Of a stretch of 64,000 nt of DNA, positions 16,501-25,716 are shown piece by piece; within the stretch, counting starts at the first letter, position 1, and each line of letters opens with the position of its first letter. Position numbers and translations under genes: made by a program. The stretch lies in the NCBI GenBank assembly GCA_963807865.1, contig CAWEDK010000018.1, positions 1-64,000 on the forward strand, read 5' to 3'. The notes below the pieces were generated by a model. The model was not told the DNA's origin. It did not search any database and worked only from the letters and a program-made list of their open reading frames with translations. The DNA is from VAZQ01 sp963807865. Lineage in GTDB: Bacteria > Pseudomonadota > Alphaproteobacteria > Rhizobiales > Xanthobacteraceae.

Positions 16501-17090
16501 AATGGCCTTGGGGCAGGACGTGATTGATCAGAAACGTTGAACGTCACGATGCCCCTCGAGCGCTTGCCCGTCCTGCGGCCCCCATCCGGTAGAGTTACCC
16601 TCGGAATCCCCCGGGGCGGCCTAGCCTATTCACGTTGACAGCGGAGCCGGCACCGCTGGCTCCACTGTTGGTCAAGCGGATCACGGCGGCAGCTTGCCGG
16701 CGCCTGCGCATTGCTTCCAACAGATATCGATCTCCCACGCACGCCTGGCCCCGGACCTGGCAGCGAAGGGCCCCGGGGAGCTTGAAGATTCCCGGAGCCC
16801 TTGACAGCGTTTTGACACCTTTACGGGGTTCAGAACACCACCGTCTCAAGTGTACAAAGCGGCGACGCTTAGGGTCAGTTCACTTTGGTGTCATCCGCTG
16901 GGGGACTCAGGCGCGGTTCAACACCAGGAAAGAGACCAGGAAAAGGGCATGACGGGCGCGTGAAAATTCGCGCCTCTCAGCGATGATCCGCGAATATGGG
17001 CCATACCCGCGCAAGAGAACAAACTCCTCCAGAGGCTCGATTTGCGATGGTTCCGCCTCTATCCTGCTGCCCTCACCGTAGGAGGCAGGC
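16501..17090. other. Gap with a dispersed repeat
   Basis: No gene recognised. 16854-16894 carries the inverted second copy of the 684-720 repeat. The bases just before 17091 (GTAGGAGGCAGGC) form the ribosome site of the next gene. Confidence 0.5.
16854..16894 (-). repeat. Dispersed intergenic repeat, copy 2
   Basis: Read on the minus strand it starts ATGACACCAAAGTGAACTGA and continues CCCTAAGCGTCGCCGC. Inverted relative to copy 1 at 684-720. Confidence 0.6.
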
Positions 17091-18076
17091 ATGAGGCGCT
17101 GGCAGTTTCTCGGTCTGGTCGGAGGTGCCGCGGCTATAGGGCCGCACGCCGCGTGGGCGCAGCAGCGAGCCATGCCTGTGATCGGATTTCTCTCCACGGT
17201 CTCGCCCGTCGGTTTCGAACTCGTCTCCACGCATTCCGGCAGGGCCTCAAAGACTTCGGCTATGTCGAGGGAGAAAACGTAGCGATCGAATATCGCTGGG
17301 CGGAAAACAAACTCGATCAACTGGCGGCGCTCGGAGCCGATCTGGTTCGCCGGCAGGTCTCTGTGATAGTCGCGAGCGGGGGCACCGCCGGCGCGATCGC
17401 CGCAAAGGCTCTCGGCACCAAGATTCCAATCGTCTTCGGGATCCCCGAAGACCCTGTCAAGTTTGGCCTCGTCGCGAACCTCGGTCGGCCTGGCGGCAAT
17501 ATGACGGGCGTCAATTTCTTCGTGGGCGAGATATTGGCGAAGAGACTGGAACTGTTGAGCGAACTCGTTCCCAAAGCAGAACGTGTGGCGGTGTTCATCA
17601 ATCCTTCCAATTCCGAGCGTGCCACGACCCAGGCCAAAGAGCTCGAGGACGCCGCTCGCGCCATGAGACTTCAAACTCGCATCTTCAACACCGGTAGCGG
17701 ACGTGACATCGAGGCCGCATTCACAGAGATCGCACGCGATCGTCCCGACGTGTTGTTCGTCAGCGCCGATCCAATATTCGTGACTCGCCGCGTGCAGCTC
17801 GCCAACCTAGCGTCGCACCATGCGATTCCATCGTCGTTTTCGGTGCGAGAGATTGTCGAGGCCGGCGGACTGATGAGCTACGGGCCGAACATTTCCGATG
17901 CCTATCGGCAGCTTGGGATTTATACCGGCCGCGTCCTCAAGGGTGCGAAGCCGGCGGACTTGCCGGTCCTGCAGTCCGTCAAGTTCGAACTAGTCATTAA
18001 TGCCGCGACCGCGCGCATGCTCGGCCTCACCGTACCGCCGACGTTGTTGGCAACTGCGGACGAGGTGATCGAGTGA
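17091..18076 (+). pseudogene. ABC-type substrate-binding protein, frameshifted
   Basis: A Tat/Sec-type signal (MRRWQFLGLVGGAAAIGPHA, AWAQQ) follows GGAGG. The first frame is lost after about FLSTVSPVGFE, near 17215. The second frame picks up FRQGLKDFGYVEGENVAIEY and runs intact to the end: VSVIVASGGTAGAIAAKALG, PIVFGIPEDPVKFGLVANLG RPGGN, and GLMSYGPNISDAYRQLGIYT, ending TADEVIE. About 325 residues in all. The family (ABC substrate-binding, PF04392-like) is secreted, with unknown ligand and often no linked permease. One or two indels around 17205-17240 break it. The intact paralogue is at 37609. Confidence 0.85.
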
Positions 18077-18119
18077 GCTAACGGATCGCTAACATTGGCC
18101 AACCAACCGGGACGAATCG

Positions 18120-18554
18120 ATGAAGAAGCTAGCAGTTGCACTCACCATGATGATCTTCACCCCGCTTGCGGCCGTAGCTCAGGACGCTATTCCAACGCTC
18201 AAGGGCACGTGGCAAGGCACTGGCAAAATTTTGCTTTACGGAAGCACCGAGCACTTGTCGGGTGCGCCCGGTACTGCGGTCGTGCGCGATCTGCGGGTGA
18301 CCCATACAGTCGAGGGGCAGGACGGCCGTCTGTTGTGGGGGACTACTTCCTCTGCCAAAAACGACAGCAAAGAGCCGTTCGCGTGGGCCATATCGTCCGA
18401 CAACAAGACCATCCTCGGCGCCGACACCGATGGATACTACCTGATCACCATTGTATCGGTTGATCGAATTGAAATGTGCTACGCACAGAACAGCATCGGC
18501 CCTCAGAAAGCCGTCGTAGCCACATGCTTCATGATGGATCGCATAAAGAATTGA
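18120..18554 (+). CDS. Exported hypothetical protein
   Basis: The 144-residue product has a signal peptide (MKKLAVALTMMIFTPLAAVA, then QDAIP). The mature part is beta-rich: LKGTWQGTGKILLYGSTEHL, GQDGRLLWGTTSSAKND, IEMCYAQNSI and VATCFMMDRI. 'LKGTWQG' near the start and alternating strands suggest a lipocalin-like or small beta-barrel fold, by inference only. Two Cys near the C-terminus may pair. Confidence 0.65.
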   Translation: MKKLAVALTMMIFTPLAAVAQDAIPTLKGTWQGTGKILLYGSTEHLSGAPGTAVVRDLRVTHTVEGQDGRLLWGTTSSAKNDSKEPFAWAISSDNKTILGADTDGYYLITIVSVDRIEMCYAQNSIGPQKAVVATCFMMDRIKN

Positions 18555-18630
18555 AATTAAGTTGGAGCGCTCGCCCTGGGAGCGTTTCTGCCCGCGCGTG
18601 GCACCTTCTGACCCTCCAATCGCGGCTGAT

Positions 18631-18849
18631 CTATTCGTTGTCATTCGTCTCGGGCTGGGGCTGCTTCTGCTGCTGCGCAGCGGGCTGCGTGGGACCGGCT
18701 GGCTGCGTTTCACTTTCCATCCGCTGTGCTTGCTCAAGGGCCTCGGCCGCCATATCTCGAAGGCGCTCGGCATCCCTCAACAGCGACATACGACGCGCCG
18801 CCGCGAGGCAGCTTTCGGCGTAGGCCCGTAACCGGTCCGTCTCCTTCAT
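18631..18849 (-). CDS. Small LR-YA-CL protein with Q-rich tail
   Basis: The ATG at 18849 gives MKETDRLRAYAESCLAAARR MSLLRDAERLRDMAAEALEQ AQ, followed by a Q/P/T tail (TQPAAQQQKQPQPETNDNE). This is the best-preserved member in the window of a family with conserved DRLR.YA.SCL and AERLR.MA.EALE, also at 4639 and 54150. Two helices plus a disordered tail are predicted. The frame stays open upstream into another Q-tailed scrap (18970-19101), suggesting a former tandem pair. Role unknown. Confidence 0.65.
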   Translation of the reverse strand: MKETDRLRAYAESCLAAARRMSLLRDAERLRDMAAEALEQAQRMESETQPAGPTQPAAQQQKQPQPETNDNE

Positions 18850-18969
18850 GACGCAACCCTCTCCCCCCACTGGGTCGTGTCGCGGCCAGAAAAAGTTCAC
18901 TTTCACCAGGGGCAAGGTTGAGAGCGCGCATCCGGGCCTAACGGGCCGAAGAGGGGGCGGATCAGTTCG

Positions 18970-19101
18970 CCCGACTTTTTTTGCCGGGGGCTGTTGCTGC
19001 TGCTGAACGAGCTGGCGTTCGAGCGCCTCTGCCGTTGCGAGCGCTTCGCCCGCCAATCGCTGGTCCGGCTGGCGAGCGAGATCGCCTCCGGGTTTCTGCA
19101 C
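18970..19101 (-). pseudogene. Scrap of a second Q-tailed small protein
   Basis: The minus strand reads DLARQPDQRLAGEALATAEA, LERQLVQQQQQPPAKK. The Q tail and the LA.EAL.TAEALE helix resemble the neighbour at 18631. No start survives, and the frame runs on toward the next gene. Confidence 0.45.
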
Positions 19102-19154
19102 CGCTGAACGAGGCGGGCTACACCATTGCGATCGAGGGCACGCTGCTCCACGAC

Positions 19155-19343
19155 ATGCCGAAGACCTTTCGCCTCGAACGATGGGTGGCGGATGGCTCAG
19201 CGCTCGAGGAGCACATCGCCGGCGTCTCCGACTATCAAGTGGCGCGGTCGCCGCATAGGAGGCCGCGGTGCGGCGTTGGCCCCGCGCCGCCGTAACCCCT
19301 GCGGCAGGGGACCAGGCTGCTTCACGAGAGCGCGAAAGCCTAA
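19155..19343 (+). pseudogene. Small protein of the VSDYQVA/TLRQGTR family, broken
   Basis: Frame one gives MPKTFRLERWVADGSALEEH, then IAGVSDYQVAR. Frame two gives AAVRRWPRAAVT, and a third frame LRQGTRLLHESAKA-stop. Joined, they match the fragment at 34379-34510 (VSDYQVVVAAYKPAVTRWPK SAITLRQGTRVLCES). Indels near 19255 and 19297 break it. The intact protein would be about 62 residues. Unknown function. Confidence 0.55.
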
Positions 19344-19460
19344 TGGGCTCGCTCCTTGAACCGGAGGGGTCCCGCTTCCGACCAATTTGTGACGCGCATC
19401 ACGTATAGCCGAGCGTTAACAACCCACGATGTCTCCGTCGAAACCCAAATGGAGAATGCC

Positions 19461-19647
19461 GTGATAGCTGAACTCTTGTTTTGTGCTCGTCGTCGCAGCA
19501 CTCGCATTCCCGGGTCTCGTCGTCCAAGTCCTGAACTCAACCTCGAACAGTTGCGCGCCCCCGCCGAGCCAGGATGAACGTCCTGCGGGGGCAGGGACTC
19601 GCACAATTGAACACTCGGAGCAGGCATTGCGCTGCTGCACGCGGTAG
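19461..19647 (+). pseudogene. Possible small membrane/exported peptide, one-base shift
   Basis: GTG at 19461 follows GGAGAATGCC. Frame one reads VIAELLF. If one T of the TTTT run at 19479 is removed the frame continues VLVVAALAFPGLVVQVLNST SNSCAPPPSQDE, a hydrophobic segment followed by a polar tail, ending at 19647. Alternatively translation starts at an internal GTG. Weak. Confidence 0.28.
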
Positions 19648-19917
19648 GCGGCCGGTTCCGGGCTAGACTGGCATGTGAAAACCCGGTAGCGCGGATGTAT
19701 CGCCGCCGGAGTTTTCTTTGAGCCAATTTGCCGCGTTCAGGCTTGGTGCGGCTGCCGACCGCGAGAACGTTTTTGCGTATTTCAGAAAAGACTTAGGAGA
19801 CAGCGGTGTCCATTCCTCGCAACCATGCCCTCTGCAGCCCCCATACGACGGCTCGGAACCTTTTTGGTTCGGTCGAATTGCAGTTCCTGTTGCTCACATT
19901 CTTAAAACAGGCAGGTA
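19648..19917. other. Gap without a recognisable gene
   Basis: Nothing supported in this stretch; open frames lack ribosome sites and family features. Confidence 0.4.
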
Positions 19918-20124
19918 ATGGTGAACTATGCGATATCTGGGCTGATATGCATTGCGGTCGGAGTGGGCTTTATTTTTGACCCCAGATTCCCTCTTAGAGT
20001 TCTGATGGACAGGCCACCATGGAGCGCGGCGCTTGGCGGGGTTGAGTTGGTAACTCGCATGGCAATGTGCATTGTCTGTGTCTGGGTGGGGACCCTCGCA
20101 ATTTATGTAGGCTGGGCCGGCTAA
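19918..20124 (+). CDS. Small two-TM membrane protein
   Basis: ATG at 19918 after GGCAGGTA. The 68-residue product has hydrophobic segments at residues 4-21 (AISGLICIAVGVGFIF) and 48-66 (MAMCIVCVWVGTLAIYVGW). A central loop contains PRFPLRVLMDRPPW. Hypothetical. Confidence 0.45.
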   Translation: MVNYAISGLICIAVGVGFIFDPRFPLRVLMDRPPWSAALGGVELVTRMAMCIVCVWVGTLAIYVGWAG

Positions 20125-20259
20125 CGCATTGCTGCTGTTGGCGCGTGCGACGGCTACAGAAAGAACTTCTTGAGCCGTACCTTGGTCAAATGAAAAGGTC
20201 TGGACTGGGAGTGGAGAACAACGCCAGCGGAACAGTTGGGAGCGCCGAACGATGCTGCG

Positions 20260-20865
20260 CTAACGACGTACTTTCCACTTTGCTTTCAGTGGACCTTGGC
20301 TTCCGAAAACGGGGTCTTTGCGCGGTTTTGCCACCTTCGAGACTGTCTTGATCGCGCGCGAATAGTCCTTGCTACTCGTGCACTCGTCGTATTTTCCAGA
20401 AGGCGGATAGGCGCCAATGACCAGAAAGTCATTGGTGGCTGAAAGACACTGATGACCAGTCCCCGCGGGCAGGATCGCCACGTCCCCGGCTTTCAGCGTC
20501 AGCACTCGCCCACGCCTGCCACCAAATTGTACTTTGCCAGAACCGCGTGCAATTCCAAGAACTTCGTGAATGCGAGAATGATAGTGCACATAGTCATAGA
20601 TGCCGTCTCGCCAGGAGTCACCCCAGCCATTACGCTCGAAAAGATCTTCAACCACAGCAGCCGGGTCGAGCGTGTCGGGAAACCGGAGGGCGCCGCGATA
20701 GAGAATCAGCGGCCAATGAGGATGGTTCGGAATGATGCCATCGTCCTTGAAGCGGAAGACATTCGGTTTTCGATCGCGAACCAGTTTTCCAAGTTCATTC
20801 CTCGCGGGCCGTGACCAGCCGGTAATCTTTTCGATGATCTTCTTACCGGTTTCCAATGCTGGCAT
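20260..20865 (-). CDS. Cupin-domain protein
   Basis: ATG at 20865 follows GGAGGCGGCTG. About 201 residues. One cupin barrel: motif 1 is DYVHYHSRIHEVLGIARG, with metal-ligand His and Glu (H.H....E), and motif 2 is LKAGDVAILPAGTGHQCLSA. An N-terminal region (FRFKDDGIIPNHPHWPLILY) precedes it. This arrangement resembles the YjlB-type cupins. Cytoplasmic, metal-binding, substrate unknown. The Lys-rich C-terminus is unremarkable. Confidence 0.85.
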   Translation of the reverse strand: MPALETGKKIIEKITGWSRPARNELGKLVRDRKPNVFRFKDDGIIPNHPHWPLILYRGALRFPDTLDPAAVVEDLFERNGWGDSWRDGIYDYVHYHSRIHEVLGIARGSGKVQFGGRRGRVLTLKAGDVAILPAGTGHQCLSATNDFLVIGAYPPSGKYDECTSSKDYSRAIKTVSKVAKPRKDPVFGSQGPLKAKWKVRR

Positions 20866-20999
20866 CAGCCGCCTCCTCTTGTTGAGGAATAACATTGCCG
20901 GCCTGTGGCCGGTTCCGGAAGTGGAACGGGCGCAGTGATTGTTATTCGGCCAGACTGCCCTATTCTTGTGTCTCAGAACCACTTGAGACGACGCGCCTC

Positions 21000-21697
21000 A
21001 TGGCAAGACGAACCGGTAGTGCCGATCTTCCCCTTCACGGTGGTCGAGTTCCCGAGTGGCTGGCACATCGCATGGCGACACTCGGCGCCGTGATCTCCGA
21101 GGCCATTATACATCACTAAGGCCGAGACGAATTTCTCCGACGCCTTGCGCACACGTTTTGGTTCCAGTCGTTCGGCGCAGTCATGGGGATGGACTGGCAT
21201 TCATCCGGCATCACCACCAGTGTAATCGGCGCGTTGAAGCGAGGCTTTGGGCCGTTCCGAGGTGAACTTGGCCTCCATGTCTGCGGCGGGCGCGGCAAGC
21301 ACTCGCGGCGGACGCCGGAAGAACTCATGCTGCTAGGCAAACGAGTTGGTTTCGACGAGGCCGCGCTGACACGCGCAAGCCGGCTTGTCGCCAAGTTCGA
21401 CAGCGCGGCTGTGCAGGATGGATTCAACTTGTATTTGCACGGCTTCTTTGTGACTGATGAGGGTCACTGAACTGTAGTGCAGCAAGGGATGAACGCGGAG
21501 GCCCGTCACGCCCGCCGCTATCACTGGCACTCTGGAGATGTCACAGATTTCGTCGACGCGCCTCACGGCACCATTGATGGCCTTCCCAAGGTGAGATCAT
21601 CAACCTCACCGACAGACGCGCCGATCGGTTACGGGTCGCACAACTCTCCCTTCTAGCGACGCTCGGAGCACATCGAAACTCCTCATCGACCCACTAG
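21000..21697 (+). pseudogene. DUF763 family protein with two in-frame stops and a frameshift
   Basis: The frame from ATG 21000 gives MARRTGSADLPLHGGRVPEW and ISEAIIHH. A TAA at 21117 stands where the family has Tyr, and the same frame resumes GRDEFLRRLAHTFWFQSFGA VMGMDWHSSGITTSVIGALK and HVCGGRGKHSRRTPEEL. A TGA at 21468 stands where Trp is expected, followed by TVVQQGMN, RRYHWHSGDVTDFVDAPHG. A one-base loss near 21590 shifts the frame to GEIINLTDRRADRLRVAQLS, ending at 21697. DUF763 proteins are about 380-400 residues in archaea and some bacteria; here only the first 230 remain. Clearly dead. Confidence 0.85.
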
Positions 21698-22700
21698 AGA
21701 TAGAGAACTCTTCATCTGCGGCTCGGGATAGCGCAGACCCGCTGCCGAACCGACAGGGACCGCTTCCGCAAGCCGAACAAGGTCGTCTCCGCTCAAATGC
21801 ACTGATAGCGCAGCGATATTCTCCCTCAGCCGTTCTGACTGCTTCGTCCCGGGAATCGGCACCACGTCGTCGCCTTGCGCCAGAAGCCACGCCAGCGCGA
21901 GTTGGCCGCTGGTGCATTGCTTCTCGCGAGCTATTGCTTCGACGCTCCTGACCAAGTCGAGATTGTGCGGGAGGTTTTCCGCCGCGAACCGCGGATGACG
22001 GCGACGCGTGTCCGTTTCCGCTACTGAGCGCGGATCTTCCACTCTACCGGTCAACAGTCCCCGGCCGAGTGGTGAATAGGCGACAAACGCGATGCCAAGT
22101 TCAAGCGTTGTACGTCGGCTCTCTTCCGCCTCGGCCCGGTAGAGCAACGAGAATTCATTCTGCACCGCGGTGATCGGATGAACGCTATGGGCGCGGCGGA
22201 TCGTTTCCGGTCGTGCTTCGCTCAACCCAAGCGCACGCACCTTGCCTTGCTCGACCAGCCGTGCCATCGCGCCGACCGTTTCTTCGATCGGCACTGCCGG
22301 GTCGACGCGATGTTGGTAATAGAGGTCGATTGAACTCGACGCCAAGGCGGCGCAAGCTCGCGTGACAAGCCTCCAAGACGAAATCCGGGCGCCCCTCCGC
22401 GAACTTGCCGTCGCGGCCACCGAGATTGCCGAACTTGGTAGCGAGCACGATGCCAGCGCGACGACCCTTTATGGCATGGCCCACCAGCAACTCATTGTGC
22501 CCCGAACCGTAGGCGTCCGACGTGTCGAGCATTGTGATGCCTTGCTCAAGGGCATCGTAAATCAGCGCTATGCCAGCTTGGTCGCTGGTCGGTCCATAGG
22601 TACCCGATAGTGACATGCAGCCAAGCCCGAGGGCTGATACCTCGATCCCCGACCGGCCGAGGCGACGCTTTCCGATGATTGCCGTATTCACGGTAGGCAC
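21683..22700 (-). pseudogene. Aldo/keto reductase, one frameshift
   Basis: N-terminal half (GTG 22700, or GTG 22691): RLGRSGIEVSALGLGCMSLS, MLDTSDAYGSGHNELLVGHA (catalytic Asp and Tyr of the AKR tetrad), VLATKFGN (Lys). The C-terminal half lies in another frame: SIDLYYQHRVDPAVPIEETV, FSLLYR, FVAYSPLGRGLLTG, VVPIPGTKQSERLRENIAAL. The join is near 22345, where GVEF changes to SSIDLYYQHR. Together they make a normal 330-residue NADPH-dependent enzyme. A single indel separates them. It converges on the DUF763 pseudogene and overlaps it by 15 bases. Confidence 0.85.
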
Positions 22701-22806
22701 TCCCTGACTGATGTCACTATCTTCACAGATTTATCGAAGGATCGTGACCGCACGCAAGCAGTCGCGGATGAGCTGGTCCTGTGCACGCCTGAAGCTCAGA
22801 TTCGGA

Positions 22807-22989
22807 TTAAAGGCGAGGCGCCTGAACCTTGGGCCGTCGCACTAAAATTGAGAAGATGACTTGAATTTGGTCAGAAGCGACGGTCAGACCATCATACGTA
22901 GTGTGCCCTTCCGCTGCAGCTTTCAAAATGCACTCCGCCATCTGCGCTTTCATCCCCTGCGCCGCTGGGCCCGTTAGAATTTTCGTCAC
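22807..22989 (-). CDS. Short hypothetical protein
   Basis: 60 residues: MTKILTGPAAQGMKAQMAEC ILKAAAEGHTTYDGLTVASD then a tail. The AECILKAAAEGHTTYDGL segment looks helical and could be part of a small HTH. No firm family. Confidence 0.3.
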   Translation of the reverse strand: MTKILTGPAAQGMKAQMAECILKAAAEGHTTYDGLTVASDQIQVIFSILVRRPKVQAPRL

Positions 22990-23029
22990 TGCGCGTTCAG
23001 CGTGACACCCAGCTCAGTTACACACAAAC

Positions 23030-24877
23030 CTATCGCCGCTCAGCCGCGACCTTCGCTGCCTGCAAGTCGGCCTCACTGCGCAAAGTGATGACCGCAATTT
23101 TGCGCGCGCGGAAGTAAGGCGCCACGACCTGCGTCGGCTGGCCCTCACGCTCGAGCAGCGAAACATAGCGCGGCTCGGCTCCGCGCGTCGGAAGGTCGAA
23201 CGCCGTCCAGCTGCCTGACCGCGGGTTGTAGCGCAGCAGGCGATCCGCGCCCCACAGATTAGTCCATGCATTATGATTATTGTCGACTGCTACGTGATAA
23301 GGCTGCTGCCGGTCGGGCAGCGGCACGTAGGTGGTCTCATGCGTGCGGGTGTCAATACGCGCCAGGTTGGCGCCCCAGGAATTGCCAACCCAGAGCACGT
23401 CAGCCTTCTTGTCGGTACCCATACGCCGCGGGCCCTGCGACCAGGGGAACGGATTGTTGAAATCCGGCTGATTGATGGTCTCGTAAACCTTGCGCGCCTC
23501 CGGCGTTGCGCTATCGACGAACTCCTGGACCGGCGTTAGCTTCACTTCCTGCGGCTTGCCGGTCGTCATGTCGCCCTTGCCGATAATGTCGAGTGTCATC
23601 GCGGCCCACCAGCCGTTGCCATCGCGGTCACCGGCCGCACCGTAGGTTACGCCGGTGCCATTTGGCGTCTTGTACGTGATCGATTTGAACTCGGTGAACT
23701 TCTCGGTCACAGGATCGAAGTTCAGCGCGCCGTCTGGCGCCGACGACCAGATGCGACCCTTGCCGTCGAAATCGACGGTTGTCGCTCCGCCGGTGGGCGA
23801 CATGCCAGTGGGCGGCAGGAATACGTCGATCTTCTCGGTTTTTGGATCAACGCGGCCGAGCCCACCGCGGCCAGGATTGATGTTAAACCAGATCATCCCT
23901 TTTTCGTCGCGCGTCATGCCGTGCGTCTGCGCGGCGAAGCCATTGGGGGCGGCAACCTTGAAAAGCTTCACCTCGCCGGTGTTCGAGTTGATCTTCCCGA
24001 TGGTCGTGCGCTTGTTCTGGATGTTGCAGGTGAACCAGAGATTGCCGTTGAGATCGAGCCAGGCGTCATGCACCCCCCAGCCTGGGATCAAGACGGACGG
24101 TGTACCGAGCGACCAGTCGCTACCGTCGTTCTGCACGAAATTAGCCGGAAGCCCGACGTCCGGATCGAGGGGCACGTCATATTCCTTGGTCACCACGCGC
24201 GCGCCCTCACCGGAGGGGCGCGGATCAGGCTTGAAACGCATGCTGCTTTCGCCCGGCCCGCGGGCACGGGCGAGATAGGTCGCGAGGTCCTTTTGGTGAT
24301 AGTCGAGAATGCCCGACGGCGGTCGCGCCTTGCCGACATAGGTGCCGTAGACGTTGACGTTCTTCATTAGCTCGATGATGGCGTTCCAACCCGCCTCGTC
24401 AAACCTATGCTGCAAGACGTAGCTCGCGGTGTGACAGGCAGTGCAGTTGTTGCGCACCATCTGTTTCATCAGCTTATCGTGCAATGTGTCTTCCGGCAGC
24501 GCGGCCAAGATTGCATTGCCAGGCAACTGCCTCACGAAGTCTTCCGTCGCCTTGAGGACAAAGGCTTTCTTCGTCGCGGCACCAAGATCGAGGTTGGTCT
24601 TGGCGGCCTCGAAACCGACCGCCTGCGCCCAGACCCGGTAGCTGCCTGACGGCAGGGGCGGAAAGTAATAATTGCCTGCCTCGTCGGTGTATACGGTCGT
24701 CGTGATCGTGCCGTTGACCGGCTTCGCCGATACCGTGATGCCACCGAGCTTCTCGCCGCCGGCGGCCGTTATCGTCCCGCTCAGGACTGCATCGGCCGCC
24801 AGCACGCTGGTGACGCAACCCATCGCCCCACTGACGACAAACGCGGCGGCAAGGAGCAGGCTACGGCGGCTTGTCAT
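23030..24877 (-). CDS. Exported Cna-B-like/heme/beta-propeller protein
   Basis: Start ATG 24877, preceded by GGGAGATG. Signal peptide MTSRRSLLLAAAFVVSGAMG. Residues about 30-105 form a carboxypeptidase-regulatory (Cna-B-like) domain (LSGTITAAGGEKLGGITVSA, YTDEAGNYYFPPLPSGSYRV). Next is one heme site, NNCTACHTASYVLQHRFDEAGW. The rest is a beta-propeller of the virginiamycin B lyase/NHL type: AWLDLNGNLWFTCN, GMTRDEKGMIWFNINPG, VDFDGKGRIWSSAPDG, VLWVGNSWGANLARIDT, YHVAVDNNHNAWTNLWGADR. About 615 residues. Periplasmic redox or sensing role is likely but the substrate is unknown. It lies 36 bases after the cytochrome gene and is probably cotranscribed with it. Confidence 0.85.
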   Translation of the reverse strand: MTSRRSLLLAAAFVVSGAMGCVTSVLAADAVLSGTITAAGGEKLGGITVSAKPVNGTITTTVYTDEAGNYYFPPLPSGSYRVWAQAVGFEAAKTNLDLGAATKKAFVLKATEDFVRQLPGNAILAALPEDTLHDKLMKQMVRNNCTACHTASYVLQHRFDEAGWNAIIELMKNVNVYGTYVGKARPPSGILDYHQKDLATYLARARGPGESSMRFKPDPRPSGEGARVVTKEYDVPLDPDVGLPANFVQNDGSDWSLGTPSVLIPGWGVHDAWLDLNGNLWFTCNIQNKRTTIGKINSNTGEVKLFKVAAPNGFAAQTHGMTRDEKGMIWFNINPGRGGLGRVDPKTEKIDVFLPPTGMSPTGGATTVDFDGKGRIWSSAPDGALNFDPVTEKFTEFKSITYKTPNGTGVTYGAAGDRDGNGWWAAMTLDIIGKGDMTTGKPQEVKLTPVQEFVDSATPEARKVYETINQPDFNNPFPWSQGPRRMGTDKKADVLWVGNSWGANLARIDTRTHETTYVPLPDRQQPYHVAVDNNHNAWTNLWGADRLLRYNPRSGSWTAFDLPTRGAEPRYVSLLEREGQPTQVVAPYFRARKIAVITLRSEADLQAAKVAAERR

Positions 24878-24913
24878 AACGACATCTCCCTTGATCCAAA
24901 GCTGCATGCGCCC

Positions 24914-25252
24914 TCAGGGCGCCGGCGTGGGAATGGTCTTCAGATACTCGACAAGAGCATCGATTTGCTGGGGCGCGAAATGATGCTTGAAGCCTGGCAT
25001 GCGCGGCGTGCCATCGCTGATGACCTGGCGCATCGCGTCCTCGCGTCCCCCGGCGGACTCTCTCGATAACACTGGTCCGTACACCGAGCTCGTCAGTTGC
25101 GGCTTTGTATGACAGACGCGACAAGACTGGTTGAACAATCCCAGGCCTGTCACCTGTGCTTCGGAAAGCACGGGCTCGCAGGTGGCGCCTTGTGGCCACA
25201 GCGTTGGTGCCAGAGCACACAGGACCAACAAAGCTGGTGCGCGATGCTTCAT
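24914..25252 (-). CDS. Exported mono-heme c-type cytochrome
   Basis: ATG 25252 after GGGAGAGG. Signal peptide MKHRAPALLVLCALAPTLWP. A 113-residue class I-like cytochrome: heme motif CRVCH (GLGLFNQSCRVCHTKPQLTS), and an axial Met candidate in GTPRMPGFKHH. The C-terminal helix is QIDALVEYLKTIP. First gene of a two-gene unit with the heme/propeller protein, so the two probably transfer electrons together. Confidence 0.9.
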   Translation of the reverse strand: MKHRAPALLVLCALAPTLWPQGATCEPVLSEAQVTGLGLFNQSCRVCHTKPQLTSSVYGPVLSRESAGGREDAMRQVISDGTPRMPGFKHHFAPQQIDALVEYLKTIPTPAP

Positions 25253-25716
25253 CGGGCCTCTCCCACACGACCGCTTGTTGTGTCGACTTTGAAATTCAGG
25301 ATGGGCCCATTTTTCAAGCCCGGCAAGGCGAATTACGCAGGGCGTTCATGCACCGGCTACAATGCGAAGACGACCCGTGCAGCCCGCGTGTGCGGTCATC
25401 ACATCCCATCCTTGTGTGCCGTCGAGTAGGAACATCGCGGTGCACACTTAGGTAATGCCTTGGCTGGTGCAGCAATCTCCCATGCATGGAGTTCCCTCTG
25501 ACTATTTCTGACGACCGGGGACGGAGTTGCGCACAGCGCCGCTGCCGTTAATTTTTGGCTTGAACGACCTTCAGTGTTAGGATCGATAGCACCAGTTCGA
25601 AACACGCAGACTTGCTCGACGGGATGGCTTGTGCCTTGTCGGAAGCAGCGCTCCATACCCGTTGGCTCCGGCAGTCTGCCTGTGACTGAAGGTGATGAAC
25701 CGCTCCTAGTCGAAAT
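25253..25716. other. Gap without a recognisable gene
   Basis: Only short frames without family resemblance. It probably holds the promoter of the leftward cytochrome operon and of the rightward methyltransferase remnant. Confidence 0.5.

Noticed and set aside
21117..21470. Stop-codon recoding (TAA as Tyr, TGA as Trp) in the DUF763 gene
   Set aside because: Other genes in the window use TAA and TGA as normal stops, and a further frameshift and truncation in the same gene indicate decay.
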